DNA of 5,362 nucleotides from Nitrospirota bacterium (GTDB taxonomy: Bacteria > Nitrospirota > Nitrospiria > Nitrospirales > NS-4): the NCBI GenBank assembly GCA_005877855.1, contig VBOF01000260.1, positions 1 through 5,362 of the forward strand, in the 5' to 3' direction. The position numbers were made by a program, and so were the translations under genes. Shown here in pieces: positions 5,139 to 5,362 of the stretch (position 1 is the first letter of the stretch; each line of letters starts with the position of its first letter). A model generated the notes under the pieces. The model worked only from the letters and a program-made list of their open reading frames with translations. It ran no database searches and was not told the origin of the DNA.

Positions 5139-5362
5139 GGGGGCGACAGGCTTCGACGGGGATCATGAGGCCAGGGTGGCATGCCGAGCTCCGGGAACTC
5201 GTAAAAGTCCGGAAACAACAACTGCCAACCAAGAACTGGCACTCGCTGCTTAATTAAGCAGTGACGTCTCTCTCCTGACGCCTGCGCGGGGGAAGAGGCG
5301 ACGATAGCGGGCTGGTCCGGCGCCGGTGCTCAGCGGCGACGGGCGAGACACACTGGGCTAGC
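5139..5362 (+). ncRNA. ssrA: Transfer-messenger RNA, 5' part (3' end outside the window)
   Basis: tmRNA, with SmpB, frees ribosomes stalled on broken mRNA and adds a degradation tag. The 5' end GGGGGCGACAGGCTTCGACGG is the tRNA-like domain signature, shared with E. coli as GGATTCGACGGG. The conserved GCATGCCGAG (5179-5188) and CTCGTAAAAGTCCGGAAAC (from 5198) follow, forming pseudoknot 1: GAG with CTC as stem, and the CCGG-bearing loop with TCCGGA. The tag frame comes next, then GC-rich pseudoknot sequence, in which GTCTC (5266-5270) can pair with GAGAC (5345-5349). The exact 5' base is inferred from homologous ends. The rest of the pseudoknots, the T-arm and the CCA end lie beyond the window. 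No smpB gene is visible here. Confidence 0.95.
5224..5253 (+). other. tmRNA tag peptide reading frame
   Basis: GCC AAC CAA GAA CTG GCA CTC GCT GCT TAA encodes ANQELALAA and a stop. The ALAA end is the classic ClpXP/ClpAP degradation signal, as in E. coli ANDENYALAA. The resume codon is taken as GCC because tags normally start with Ala, with the A-rich single-stranded stretch just before it. The frame is certain from its end; the first codon is inferred. Confidence 0.85.

Overview
The window comes from a GC-rich bacterial chromosome and holds housekeeping genes of DNA topology, replication and translation rescue. No mobile element, CRISPR array, prophage or defence gene is visible. The GyrB piece carries the long insertion in its TOPRIM region that is typical of Gram-negative enzymes. 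The order gyrB - gyrA - small membrane protein - (convergent) dciA - ssrA suggests a Gram-negative phylum outside the Enterobacteria. Nitrospirota is my best guess, but it rests on general resemblance and is low confidence.

Layout. Positions 1-1077 are the 3' part of gyrB (+), cut by the window edge. Positions 1078-1240 are a GC-rich spacer full of inverted and direct repeats. Positions 1241-3763 are complete gyrA (+). A 183-aa single-pass membrane protein of unknown function (3753-4304, +) starts 11 bases inside the gyrA end and is probably translationally coupled to it. It meets dciA (DUF721 family, 4301-4780, -) tail to tail, and the two stop codons share bases. A 51-bp divergent gap separates dciA from a 66-aa unknown protein (4832-5032, +) with a strong Shine-Dalgarno. 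A 106-bp gap then carries a good sigma70-type promoter, followed by the 5' part of the tmRNA gene ssrA (5139 to the window end), including its tag reading frame.

How the genes work together. GyrA and GyrB form DNA gyrase, which supercoils DNA ahead of forks. DciA is the helicase operator that helps DnaB onto DNA in bacteria without DnaC or DnaI. Gyrase and DUF721 genes are also linked in Actinobacteria (recF-DUF721-gyrB-gyrA), so this looks like a rearranged replication cluster. tmRNA rescues stalled ribosomes. The two unknown proteins have no assignable role.

The most interesting signals are small. They are a promoter that would give a leaderless dciA mRNA, a perfect 14-bp inverted repeat inside dciA, the stop-codon overlap with no room for a terminator, an alanine at the quinolone-contact serine position of GyrA, and a 14-bp motif shared by two distant intergenic regions. 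I did not find an obviously new multi-gene system.
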